A DNA stretch of 64,000 nucleotides from Bacteroidetes bacterium 41-46 (GTDB lineage: Bacteria > Bacteroidota > Bacteroidia > Bacteroidales > UBA932): positions 37,555-101,554 of the forward strand of contig MKTA01000006.1 in NCBI GenBank assembly GCA_001897515.1. Direction: 5' to 3'. Shown in pieces: positions 8,431-16,645 of this stretch. Position 1 is the stretch's first letter. Each line of letters starts with the position of its first letter. The notes beneath the pieces are model-generated. The model was not told the DNA's origin. It saw only the letters and a program-made list of their open reading frames with translations, and searched no databases. The position numbers were made by a program, and so were the translations under genes.

Positions 8431-10710
8431 TTAGTTAGGCTTGCTGCTCATCTCAAACACAAGAAGGCCTCCTTGCATTATATCATAGTGAGTTATATTA
8501 GGAAAGTCAAGCTCAGTTCCGTTTAATATAACCCTTTTAACATAAACATTGTTCACAGATTGATTTTTAGTCTCAATCCTGAATTTGTTTCCATTCTCCA
8601 GATTTAATGTAGCAGACACAATCAGTGGACTGCCAAGGTAATAAACGGTACTGCCCGGAGCTACAGGATAAAATCCCATTGCGCTGAATATGTACCATGC
8701 ACTCATCTGTCCACAGTCATCATTGCCGCTCAGCCCGTCTGTGTGTGGCTTATATTTTGTCTCTAAAATATTTCTTATATGTTTCTGCCCTTTCCAAAGC
8801 TCGTCTGTGTGGTTGTACAGATATGCAACATGGTGTGACGGCTCATTTCCGTGAACATATGAGCCAATAATACCCTCTCGCGTTATGTCTTCTGTATTTT
8901 CAAAATGTTTGTCCGGTAGGTGCATGGAAAATAGAGTGTCAAGATAGTCTGAAAATTTTCTTTTACCTCCCATAAGTTTGATCAGGCCATTTGGATCGTG
9001 AGGGACATACAGCGAGTAATTCCATGCGTTTCCTTCAATAAATCCCTGTCCGTGAGTGTCCAGAGGATCAAACTCCTTTTTGAAACTTCCATTGGAAAGC
9101 TTTGGCCTCATAAATCCTGTCTCTTTATCAAACAGATTCTTATAGTTTCTTGAACGGATTATAAATTCATGGAATATCCGGACATTTCCAATTTTCTCAG
9201 CCATCATTGCAATAGCCCAGTCGTCGTATGCATACTCAAGAGTCTTGGAAACTGAATTCCCACTTACATCCTCAGGCAGATAGCCCCTTTTTATATACTC
9301 ATCTATGCCGTCATAGTATTTGTTGTTAGCTGTTGATACAGCAGCTTCCAGTGCCTTCTCATAATCAAACCCCTTTATATTCTTAACCATTGCATCCGCA
9401 AGAAGAGAGACAGAGTGATAACCAATCATACACCAATTCTCATTTGCATGATGTGACCAAACAGGAAGCATTTTATGGACGCTTTGGTCATAGTGGGCTA
9501 ACATTGAGTTTATTATGTCAGAATTCCTCTTCTGCTGAATAATGTTATACAGGGGGTGCAGTGCTCTGTATGTATCCCAGAGAGAGAGTGTTGTGTAATT
9601 TATGAATTTTTCTGCCTTATGAATATTTTGATCAATTCCACGGTATTCTCCGTTAACATCCATATACTCCGTTGTCCCAATGAAGGCGTGGTACATTGAG
9701 GTGTAAAAATTTGTCAGGTCATCCTCTCTAAGGCTCTCTACCTCAATTTTACCAAGCTCTCTGTCCCATTCTTCAAAAGCTCTCCTTCTATATAGATTGA
9801 AATCCTTATGGGGTGCCTCCTGCTGAAGGTTTAACAGGGCGTTCCGTGTACTCACAGGTGAAAGTGCAACTCTTATAAGTATCTCTTCATCCTCTTCCGT
9901 CTCAAAATCAAAATAGGCTCTCAGCTGAGGAGCGGCCATCTCCGGGAAGTTGCTCTCCTGATTAAATCTCCTCCAAAAGCCTTTATAGATAGTGTTGTCG
10001 CTAAAAGATTTGTGCCCGTAATTTTTAAATGGTTTTGAAAATTTAATGGCAAAAAACTGAGTTCGGGTGCGTCCCCACCCGTTAGTCTGTCTGTAACCTG
10101 TTATTGTAGTTCTATCTTCCACTCTCAGAAAGGTCCAAATGTTCTTTCCCGGATAGTTGTATATCCCGTGGACAAGGTCAAGTATTATATGTGCACTGTC
10201 AGATTCTGGAAAGGTGTATTTGTGAATCCCCACCCTTGAAGTTGCAGTCAGTTCTGCCTTAATTCTGTAATCATCAAGGAATACGCTATAGTATCCAGCT
10301 TCTGCAATTTCATTATCGTGTCTGAAAAGTGACCTGAAACCCTCTTTGTGTTTGTCTGCAGTTCCCGGATTTAGCCTTAATACACCTGTTGTTGGCATAA
10401 TCAGGATGTCACCAAGATCAGAATGGCCTGTGCCACTAAAGTGAGTATGACTGAATCCAACAATTGTACTGTCCGGATATTGATAACCTGCACAGTATTT
10501 GTAAACTTCTTTATTGTATAATCCGTTAACTGAATAGCTGATTGTATCTGTATCCGGACTGAGTTGAACCATTCCGAATGGCACAGTTGCTCCCGGATAG
10601 GTGTGCCCCATTTTTTCCGTTCCAATAAGTGGATTGACATATTTTGCAGGAGACTTTGCAGTCCAGGTTTGTGTGGATGCTATTAATGCCAATATTATCA
10701 GAAGATTCAT
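8431..10710 (-). CDS. GH92 family alpha-mannosidase
   Basis: 759 residues with a hydrophobic signal peptide at about 1-18. The mature start YVNPLIGTEKMGHTYPGA is the classic GH92 opening, and EGNAWNYSLYVPHD and GNDDCGQMSAWYIFSAMGFY are family signatures of the catalytic (alpha/alpha)6 domain. GH92 enzymes are calcium-dependent exo-mannosidases, mostly alpha-1,2, that trim N-glycans or fungal mannan, usually in the periplasm or at the surface. It is not in a SusC/SusD locus here. Linkage preference cannot be told from the sequence. Confidence 0.94.
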   Translation of the reverse strand: MNLLIILALIASTQTWTAKSPAKYVNPLIGTEKMGHTYPGATVPFGMVQLSPDTDTISYSVNGLYNKEVYKYCAGYQYPDSTIVGFSHTHFSGTGHSDLGDILIMPTTGVLRLNPGTADKHKEGFRSLFRHDNEIAEAGYYSVFLDDYRIKAELTATSRVGIHKYTFPESDSAHIILDLVHGIYNYPGKNIWTFLRVEDRTTITGYRQTNGWGRTRTQFFAIKFSKPFKNYGHKSFSDNTIYKGFWRRFNQESNFPEMAAPQLRAYFDFETEEDEEILIRVALSPVSTRNALLNLQQEAPHKDFNLYRRRAFEEWDRELGKIEVESLREDDLTNFYTSMYHAFIGTTEYMDVNGEYRGIDQNIHKAEKFINYTTLSLWDTYRALHPLYNIIQQKRNSDIINSMLAHYDQSVHKMLPVWSHHANENWCMIGYHSVSLLADAMVKNIKGFDYEKALEAAVSTANNKYYDGIDEYIKRGYLPEDVSGNSVSKTLEYAYDDWAIAMMAEKIGNVRIFHEFIIRSRNYKNLFDKETGFMRPKLSNGSFKKEFDPLDTHGQGFIEGNAWNYSLYVPHDPNGLIKLMGGKRKFSDYLDTLFSMHLPDKHFENTEDITREGIIGSYVHGNEPSHHVAYLYNHTDELWKGQKHIRNILETKYKPHTDGLSGNDDCGQMSAWYIFSAMGFYPVAPGSTVYYLGSPLIVSATLNLENGNKFRIETKNQSVNNVYVKRVILNGTELDFPNITHYDIMQGGLLVFEMSSKPN

Positions 10711-10712
10711 AA

Positions 10713-11516
10713 TTATAAATTATAAGTAATCTCTCTTATCTCTTGTGCCCATTCAAAGTGGCTCTTTGATTTATTAAAGCTCTCCCATGATATTGGTTTC
10801 CCTATCGTTACCCTTATAGTTTGGCCTTTTTTAAGAAATATTTCATGGGGGAGGAGCATTAGTTCAATATTTGCTTTAATCCCTAAAAACCTTCTTATGT
10901 TGTTAATTCTATAAAAAAGCTTAGAATTTGTGCCGTGAAAATGGAGAGGAACAATGTCCCTTTTATGTGCAATGGCTTTGGTAATAAAACTCTTTTGCCA
11001 TGGTAGGTCCTGCACCTTCCCATCTCTTTTTCTGGAGACGATTCCGGCCGGAAAATGTGTAATAGCCACATCCATACCATATGTTGCCTCAATGGCTTTC
11101 AGGTACTCTTTTGATGATCCGTCAAATACATTTACTGCAACAACAAACTCATTTAGTTGAGGGATAAATCTGAAGGAATCGTTGGCAATGGCTTTCAGAG
11201 TTCCATATTTTTCGGATACTATGCTGGTAAGAACCAAACCATCTGCAAATCCAAACGGATGGTTGGCAGCGAAAAAACATCTTCTGTTGTCAGGCAAATT
11301 CTCCAGCCCTTCAGCCTCAATTTTAATCTGGAACTCATCAAGCAGAGCCCTGAGAAAATCTGCCCCTTTAAGATCTGAGTATTTATTGAGAATAATATTT
11401 ATCTCCTCTTCATGAACAATTCTGGAGATGATTTTAATTATCCACGCCGGGAGATACCTGAGAAATCCCCTGTTTCTCTCCCTCAATGCCTTCTCAATAT
11501 CTATATATTTTGTCAT
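10713..11516 (-). CDS. 1-acylglycerol-3-phosphate acyltransferase-like protein
   Basis: 267 residues of the PlsC/LPLAT superfamily. The motif FFAANHPFGFADG near residue 91 provides the catalytic His and Asp in the HX5D spacing seen in Bacteroidetes homologues, rather than the HX4D of enteric PlsC. A second conserved block, HFPAGIVSRKRDGKVQDLPW, corresponds to the substrate-phosphate binding region (usual FPEGTRS). It probably acylates a lipid at the inner membrane. It lies 2 bp upstream of the GH92 gene. The acceptor is not determined; ornithine or glycine lipid synthesis is an alternative to phosphatidic acid synthesis. Confidence 0.82.
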   Translation of the reverse strand: MTKYIDIEKALRERNRGFLRYLPAWIIKIISRIVHEEEINIILNKYSDLKGADFLRALLDEFQIKIEAEGLENLPDNRRCFFAANHPFGFADGLVLTSIVSEKYGTLKAIANDSFRFIPQLNEFVVAVNVFDGSSKEYLKAIEATYGMDVAITHFPAGIVSRKRDGKVQDLPWQKSFITKAIAHKRDIVPLHFHGTNSKLFYRINNIRRFLGIKANIELMLLPHEIFLKKGQTIRVTIGKPISWESFNKSKSHFEWAQEIREITYNL

Positions 11517-11529
11517 CCTCTGTTATTTG

Positions 11530-12441
11530 TTAAAATTCTACCCCTGTAATCTCCTCAGATACTTTCCAAAGCTTATCGGCAACTGATTTGTCGTATAATT
11601 TATCTATCTCCTTTGATACGGCAGGGTAACCTCTCCAGTTATCCCATCCGTCCGGGCCTGCAAGCTCCCCGCCATTCAGACTAGGTTCAGTTGCTGCAAA
11701 GAGAGTCGGCAATGCCCCCATAGAGGCGGGTTGTCCTACAATTTTGAAGCCCCAGGTTATTATCCCCGGAGATGGTTTACCGGATCCTCTGGAGGTGAGA
11801 TTTGTAGCTGATACACCTGGGTGGCAAACTATACTTTTTGTTAGCAAACCACGCTCCTTTAAAAGCATGTCCAGTCTCTTGCCGAACAGGAGATTTGAAT
11901 ATTTGCTCTGACTGTAGAATTTAAAAGCAGAGTATCCCTTTCCGGCATCAAGGTTTTCAAAATCAATTCGTGTCCTTCTTGCAGCTATGCTGCTTACCGT
12001 TATAACTCTGGAGCCGGGAATTCCTGACATAAGAGGAAGCAGTAGTCCTGTCAATGCAAAATGGGCAAGATGATTTGTCCCAAACTGAAGCTCATATCCC
12101 TGCTTAGTGAGCTTGAGTGGTGGTACCATTACCCCGGCATTGTTTATTAGAATATCCAGTCTCTTATACTTGAGTGCGAATGATTCAGCAAAATGCTTTA
12201 CGCTTTCAAGATCAGAGAGTTCAATCTCCATGACCTCTACCTTCGCTCCATTATACTGGCTTTTGATTGATTCTGCCGCTCTTATTCCCTTCTCAATATT
12301 TCTGACAGCTATCACAACCTCAGCACCTTTTTGCGCCAAAGATTTTGCGGCTTCAAGCCCAATTCCGCTTGATCCTCCTGTAATGACTACAATTCTACCA
12401 TCTTGTGGCCCTATATTGTCTGTGGTCCAGTTATTTTTCAT
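11530..12441 (-). CDS. SDR-family NAD(P)-dependent oxidoreductase
   Basis: 303 residues when started at the ATG complementary to 12439-12441. That start overlaps the stop of the upstream gene as ATGA, and a further upstream in-frame ATG at 12477 would lie inside that gene. The Rossmann motif TGGSSGIG (residues 21-28), NNAGVM, and the catalytic Ser with YSQSK are all present. The closest type is the retinol-dehydrogenase/WW-oxidoreductase-like SDR group, often annotated only as oxidoreductase. Substrate unknown. Confidence 0.9.
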   Translation of the reverse strand: MKNNWTTDNIGPQDGRIVVITGGSSGIGLEAAKSLAQKGAEVVIAVRNIEKGIRAAESIKSQYNGAKVEVMEIELSDLESVKHFAESFALKYKRLDILINNAGVMVPPLKLTKQGYELQFGTNHLAHFALTGLLLPLMSGIPGSRVITVSSIAARRTRIDFENLDAGKGYSAFKFYSQSKYSNLLFGKRLDMLLKERGLLTKSIVCHPGVSATNLTSRGSGKPSPGIITWGFKIVGQPASMGALPTLFAATEPSLNGGELAGPDGWDNWRGYPAVSKEIDKLYDKSVADKLWKVSEEITGVEF

Positions 12442-13565
12442 TTTAGTTCTGATAATGTTTTGACAATCTCCTCCCATCCGGCCTCATAACTCTCTCTGCA
12501 GAGAGCCGGACCTCCATCCGATAAATTCTCAATTCCTTTGTGCGAAAGCCTTACAAATGTTCTTACTTCTCCCGGTTCATCTGCAATCTCTTCTAATTCC
12601 CATGATAATATTGTCTCGCCTTTTGAGTGGTTTGGGTGTGTCCAGGTGTGTTTTAGTAATTTTTCCGGTATAACTTCAAGAACTTTACATCTGTGCAGAA
12701 ACTGATTCTCTCCGCCAGGCTCATAAAAACTAAATGTTTCGCCCACTTTAACTGTAAAGTCAGGAATGTCAAAATACCAAATTTTCATCCTCTCCCTATC
12801 GGTTAAATTCTTCCAGACCTCAGAAGCAGACATCTCAACTACTCTTTCAATCACTACGGGCTGAAGCTCCATCCCCTGCAGTGCGAAATCCACTGCCTTA
12901 TATGCATGTATTTTAGTTGTATCAAAGATCGGGATATCAACATCTTTCTCTCCAATTAGGAGGGGAATTTCTGTACAGCCTAAAATAACTCCCTCTGCAC
13001 CACTCTCTTTTAATTTATCAATTATACTAATAACCTTTTTTCTTGACTCTCCTTTAATCTCTCCTTTTATTAGTTCTTTAAATATTATGTTGTGAACTGT
13101 TTCTCTATCAATCTCCTCTGGGACAATGGTCTCAATTCCAAAATTATCTTTCAGCTCTTTTTTATAGAACTCCATCTCCATTGTAAACTTGGTCCCTAGT
13201 AATCCTACTTTTTGAAATCCCCAAAGCGATATAGCATCTCCGGTGGCGTGGGCAATATGAATAAAGGGGACTGAGATATTTTCTATTATAGCATCTTTGC
13301 ACAGGTGCATAGTGTTAGTACATAGAACAATAGCCTCAGCTCCGGCTTTTTCGCATCTTAAGGCTGAATCGGCCATGATTGAGTTTAGCTTATTCCAGTC
13401 ACCACTATGTTGAAGGCTTACAATCTGATCAAAATCTACAGTGTACATTACACTTTTGCAAGAGTGATTTCCTCCTGCCAACTCTTTTACCCTTCTGTTG
13501 ATTAATTGGTAGTAAACAACAGAAGACTCCCAGCTCATTCCGCCAATAAGTCCTATTGTCTTCAT
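12438..13565 (-). CDS. Aspartate/glutamate racemase fused to an SRPBCC (AHSA1-like) domain
   Basis: 375 residues in two parts. Residues 1 to about 231 form a complete Asp/Glu/hydantoin racemase of the RacX/YgeA type, opening MKTIGLIGGMSWESS, with both active-site cysteines in LCTNTMH and GCTEIP. From about residue 232 to the end there is an SRPBCC/AHSA1-type ligand-binding domain (VVEMSASEVWKNLTDRERMKIWYF in two blocks, then WELEEI and HKGI). No stop separates them, so this is one open frame. The SRPBCC half could bind a small hydrophobic ligand; its relation to racemisation is unknown. It is first in a coupled pair with the SDR gene. Confidence 0.85.
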   Translation of the reverse strand: MKTIGLIGGMSWESSVVYYQLINRRVKELAGGNHSCKSVMYTVDFDQIVSLQHSGDWNKLNSIMADSALRCEKAGAEAIVLCTNTMHLCKDAIIENISVPFIHIAHATGDAISLWGFQKVGLLGTKFTMEMEFYKKELKDNFGIETIVPEEIDRETVHNIIFKELIKGEIKGESRKKVISIIDKLKESGAEGVILGCTEIPLLIGEKDVDIPIFDTTKIHAYKAVDFALQGMELQPVVIERVVEMSASEVWKNLTDRERMKIWYFDIPDFTVKVGETFSFYEPGGENQFLHRCKVLEVIPEKLLKHTWTHPNHSKGETILSWELEEIADEPGEVRTFVRLSHKGIENLSDGGPALCRESYEAGWEEIVKTLSELK

Positions 13566-13575
13566 ATGGATGGAT

Positions 13576-13857
13576 TTACTCTTCCTCTTTTAGATTGTTC
13601 AGATACTCATTGACAACAGTCAGAGCCCTCTCTTTGTCTGCTTCGGATACGCTAACCTTAACGGCTCCTACACCACCGGGTTCTGTTCCAAAGGGAAGGA
13701 GTGTGCCAATAATATCGTTTTTAAGATACGACTCTATCCCTTCATTCTCCAATAGATTTTTCACCATTCCGGCCTGCCAGGAGTTGCCTGCAAATACCTC
13801 GGCACTATTAGTTTTATCATTCATTCGGCTGAGCTTTATTTTGTCAAATGTAAACAT
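13576..13857 (-). CDS. DUF2007 domain protein
   Basis: 93 residues. The fold type is recognised by VFAGNSWQAGMVKNLLENEGI, a ferredoxin-like DUF2007 domain described as a putative signal-transducing protein, followed by VKVSVSEADKERALTVVNEYL. Cytoplasmic, no membrane segment. It precedes the racemase-fusion gene by 10 bp and diverges from the MATE gene. Function is not known. Confidence 0.8.
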   Translation of the reverse strand: MFTFDKIKLSRMNDKTNSAEVFAGNSWQAGMVKNLLENEGIESYLKNDIIGTLLPFGTEPGGVGAVKVSVSEADKERALTVVNEYLNNLKEEE

Positions 13858-13880
13858 TCTTTCCTTACCAACATAATGTG

Positions 13881-13888
13881 TAACTTTG
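13881..13888 (+). promoter_or_regulatory. Candidate -7 promoter element for the MATE gene
   Basis: TAACTTTG is a perfect match to the Bacteroidetes -7 consensus TAnnTTTG. It lies within the first codons of the longest possible MATE frame (ATG at 13876). If it is used, transcription starts near 13893-13896 and the ATG at 13876 cannot be the translation start. The -33 element is weak. Confidence 0.5.
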
Positions 13889-13893
13889 AGGCT

Positions 13894-15231
13894 ATGGAAA
13901 GAAAAGGCATGCCGACATCACTTGGCACTGAAAGGGTATGGAAACTGCTTATGCAGTATGCTGTCCCATCGGTTATTGCTATGACCGCTTCATCCCTTTA
14001 TAATATTACCGACAGTATATTTATAGGGCAGGGGGTTGGAGCACTGGCTATATCCGGACTGGCAATCTCATTCCCACTGATGAATCTGTCGGCTGCAATT
14101 GGCACACTTGTAGGGGCAGGGGCAGCTAACCTGATCTCATTAAGACTTGGACAGAAAGATTACAATAGTGCCAATAAGATTTTGGGCAATGTAGTAACTC
14201 TTACAACAATTCTTGGATTGGCATACACAGTGGTGGTGCTCTCTTTTTTAAAACCGATTTTAAGTTTTTTTGGAGCGAGCAATGAGACACTTCCGTATGC
14301 TTTGGAGTATATGACAATAATTACAATAGGCAATGTTGTGACACATATGTATTTTGGTCTCAATGCACTTGTCAGATCTTCCGGGCATCCTGCAAAGTCT
14401 ATGTATGCCACCATCTTTACGGTTATAATTAATGTTATACTTACACCTTTTTTTATTTATGTATTGGGGATGGGAATAAGGGGTGCTGCCATTGCTACTG
14501 TATTGTCTCAGATTATATTGCTTGTATGGCAGTTCAGGTTTTTTACAGATAAAAATAATTTTATCCGTATTACCAAAGAGAACCTGAGAGTTGACAAGAA
14601 GATAGTAAAAGATACAATGGCGATAGGTCTTGCTCCATTTCTCATGAATGCCGTATCAAGCGTCATTGTGATTTTAATTAATCATACACTTGTTAGATAT
14701 GGCGGAGATCTGGCTGTAGGAGCTTATGGAATAATGAACAGAGTTGCCATGCTATTTGGGATGGTGGTGATGGGGCTTACCATGGGGATGCAGCCAATTG
14801 CAGGATATAATTATGGCGCAGGACTTTATAAAAGAGTAAATATTGTTCTGAAACAAACTATCTTACTCGGAACAGCCGTAATGACTGCCGGATTCCTGCT
14901 TGGAGAATTTTTTCCTGCGACTGCGTCTTCTCTCTTTAGCAATGATAAAGAGCTTCTGGATATAACAGTACCGGGAATGAGAATAGGTTTTGCGGCCTTT
15001 CCGATTATTGGTATGCAGATGGTCTCTTCAAACTTCTTTCAGAGCATTGGTAAACCAGGGAAGGCAATCTATATGTCGCTCTCCAGACAGGTAATATTCC
15101 TTATACCTGCTATTTTAATACTTCCGCAGTATTTTGGCATATATGGTGTGTGGATTAGCTTCCCAGTGGCAGATACTTTAGCTGCCGTAAATTCTGCTAT
15201 TCTTTTAACTTTACATTTTAAAAAAGGGTAA
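13894..15231 (+). CDS. MATE family multidrug/Na+ efflux transporter
   Basis: About 445 residues with twelve predicted transmembrane segments in two halves. SVIAMTASSLYNITDSIFIGQGVGALAISGLA at the N-terminus (read in pieces) and MGMQPIAGYNYGAG in the second half are conserved MATE sequences. It would export drugs or metabolites in exchange for sodium or protons. Possible starts are 13876, 13894 and 13909; the promoter-like TAACTTTG at 13881 argues against the first. The kinase-like gene follows after 2 bp. Confidence 0.93.
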   Translation: MERKGMPTSLGTERVWKLLMQYAVPSVIAMTASSLYNITDSIFIGQGVGALAISGLAISFPLMNLSAAIGTLVGAGAANLISLRLGQKDYNSANKILGNVVTLTTILGLAYTVVVLSFLKPILSFFGASNETLPYALEYMTIITIGNVVTHMYFGLNALVRSSGHPAKSMYATIFTVIINVILTPFFIYVLGMGIRGAAIATVLSQIILLVWQFRFFTDKNNFIRITKENLRVDKKIVKDTMAIGLAPFLMNAVSSVIVILINHTLVRYGGDLAVGAYGIMNRVAMLFGMVVMGLTMGMQPIAGYNYGAGLYKRVNIVLKQTILLGTAVMTAGFLLGEFFPATASSLFSNDKELLDITVPGMRIGFAAFPIIGMQMVSSNFFQSIGKPGKAIYMSLSRQVIFLIPAILILPQYFGIYGVWISFPVADTLAAVNSAILLTLHFKKG

Positions 15232-15233
15232 TT

Positions 15234-15833
15234 ATGAAAGATCTATTTTGCATTACAATTGGAAGGCAGCTAGGTAGCGGAGGCAGAAAGATTGGAGAAA
15301 TGGTTGCTCAGAAACTGGGTATATCGTTTTATGATAAAGAGTTGCTTAGTATAGCCTCAAAAGAGAGCGGACTTGAAAAGGATTTCTTTGAGAGGGCTGA
15401 TGAGAAGCAGGCATGGTCTCTTTTTGGAATAACAGAGTACTACTCAATGAATCCGCTAAGCGGAGAATCGCTTTTTGTTATTCAGAGCGATGTCATTAAA
15501 AGGCTGGCAGAGGAGAAGTCCTGTCTTTTTGTTGGCAGATGTGCAGACTATGTCCTGAAGGACAAGACAAGAAGACTGGATGTTTTCATAACAGCTGATG
15601 AAGTTGACCGAATATCAAGAGTATCTGAAAAAATGGATATTTCCAGGGAGAAGGCCAAATCTGTTATTGAGAAGACTGACAGGCAACGTAAGTCATACTA
15701 CAACTACTTTACTAATAAACACTGGGGAAGATCTGACTCATATCACATCTGTGTAAACTCATCATTAATGGGTGCAGAGGCAACTGCCAATCTGATATGC
15801 GATATTGCCAGGATGAGATTTGGTCTTGACTAA
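15234..15833 (+). CDS. Cytidylate kinase-like family protein
   Basis: 199 residues. An N-terminal P-loop (ITIGRQLGSGGRKIG, residues 8-22) is followed by FYDKELLSIASKESGL and a lid-like region rich in Arg (DRQRKSYYNYFTNKHWG). This is the cytidylate kinase-like family, which is common in Bacteroidales and Clostridia and distinct from the housekeeping Cmk. The phosphate acceptor is not established. Almost certainly co-transcribed with the MATE gene 2 bp upstream. Confidence 0.85.
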   Translation: MKDLFCITIGRQLGSGGRKIGEMVAQKLGISFYDKELLSIASKESGLEKDFFERADEKQAWSLFGITEYYSMNPLSGESLFVIQSDVIKRLAEEKSCLFVGRCADYVLKDKTRRLDVFITADEVDRISRVSEKMDISREKAKSVIEKTDRQRKSYYNYFTNKHWGRSDSYHICVNSSLMGAEATANLICDIARMRFGLD

Positions 15834-16645
15834 CTGTTTTTGTCTTCACTTTTAGCAGGAACACCACATCTGCTACAGAACCTATCCGTATCTCTAAGTT
15901 TATTTCCACAATTTTCACAAATTCCTCCCCTCTCAGAGGTTCGTGACATCTCATATGTAAGAATACCTGTAGGGACAGCAATTATAGCATATCCCATAAG
16001 CATAATCAGCGATGATATTATTTTTCCGACAACCGTAACCGGCACGACATCCCCATATCCAACGGTAGTAATAGTGATAATAGCCCAGTAAATACTTTGA
16101 GGAATACTTGTGAATCCGTTAGTACCACCTTCAACCACATACATTATACTCCCTAGTATTACTACAAAAGCAATCATAGTAGACAGAAATATGCCAATTT
16201 TATAGAAGCTTGATCTTAGTGCCCTCATTAAAAAAAGTGCTTCAGAATAGAATCGCATAAGGCGAAGTATTCTGAAGACTCTGAGTAATCTGAGAACTCT
16301 TACAACCAGTAAGTACTGATATCCGTAAAAGACAAGACTAAGGTATGTTGGCAGAATGGCAAGGATATCAACAACTCCCCAAAAGCTGAAAATATACCTG
16401 TAAGGTCTCTTTGAAACATAAACTCTAATAGCATACTCAACAGTAAAAAGAATTGTGAAAAACCACTCAAAAATATCAAAAGCAACATCTAATACCGGAT
16501 GAATGTCAGGCAGACTATCCAGCACAGCTATCAGGATACTGGACAATATGCACCACATAAGCAAAATGTCAAAATTACGACCTCTCTTAGTGTCGCTGTA
16601 AAAAATGATTCTGTACAATCTCTCTTTATCGATCTTCATAATCAA
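15830..16645 (-). CDS. Voltage-gated-type ion channel with C-terminal zinc ribbon
   Basis: 271 residues with six transmembrane segments. An arginine-rich S4 segment (VVRVLRLLRVFRILRLMRF) is followed by a pore loop with the potassium selectivity filter TTVGYGD near residue 195. After S6 the protein ends in a short zinc ribbon with two CxxC pairs (CENCGNKLRDTDRFCSRCG). This looks like a six-TM K+ channel of the Kch/KvAP type. The ribbon replaces the usual RCK domain and may serve as a cytoplasmic sensor; that is inference. It overlaps the upstream MscS gene by 4 bp and the kinase-like gene by 4 bp at its 3' end. Confidence 0.9.
   Translation of the reverse strand: MIMKIDKERLYRIIFYSDTKRGRNFDILLMWCILSSILIAVLDSLPDIHPVLDVAFDIFEWFFTILFTVEYAIRVYVSKRPYRYIFSFWGVVDILAILPTYLSLVFYGYQYLLVVRVLRLLRVFRILRLMRFYSEALFLMRALRSSFYKIGIFLSTMIAFVVILGSIMYVVEGGTNGFTSIPQSIYWAIITITTVGYGDVVPVTVVGKIISSLIMLMGYAIIAVPTGILTYEMSRTSERGGICENCGNKLRDTDRFCSRCGVPAKSEDKNS

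Noticed and set aside
12442..12477. Longer N-terminus for the SDR protein (ATG at 12477)
   Set aside because: It would overlap the upstream gene by 40 bp and adds residues foreign to the family; the ATGA overlap at 12438-12441 is a better start.
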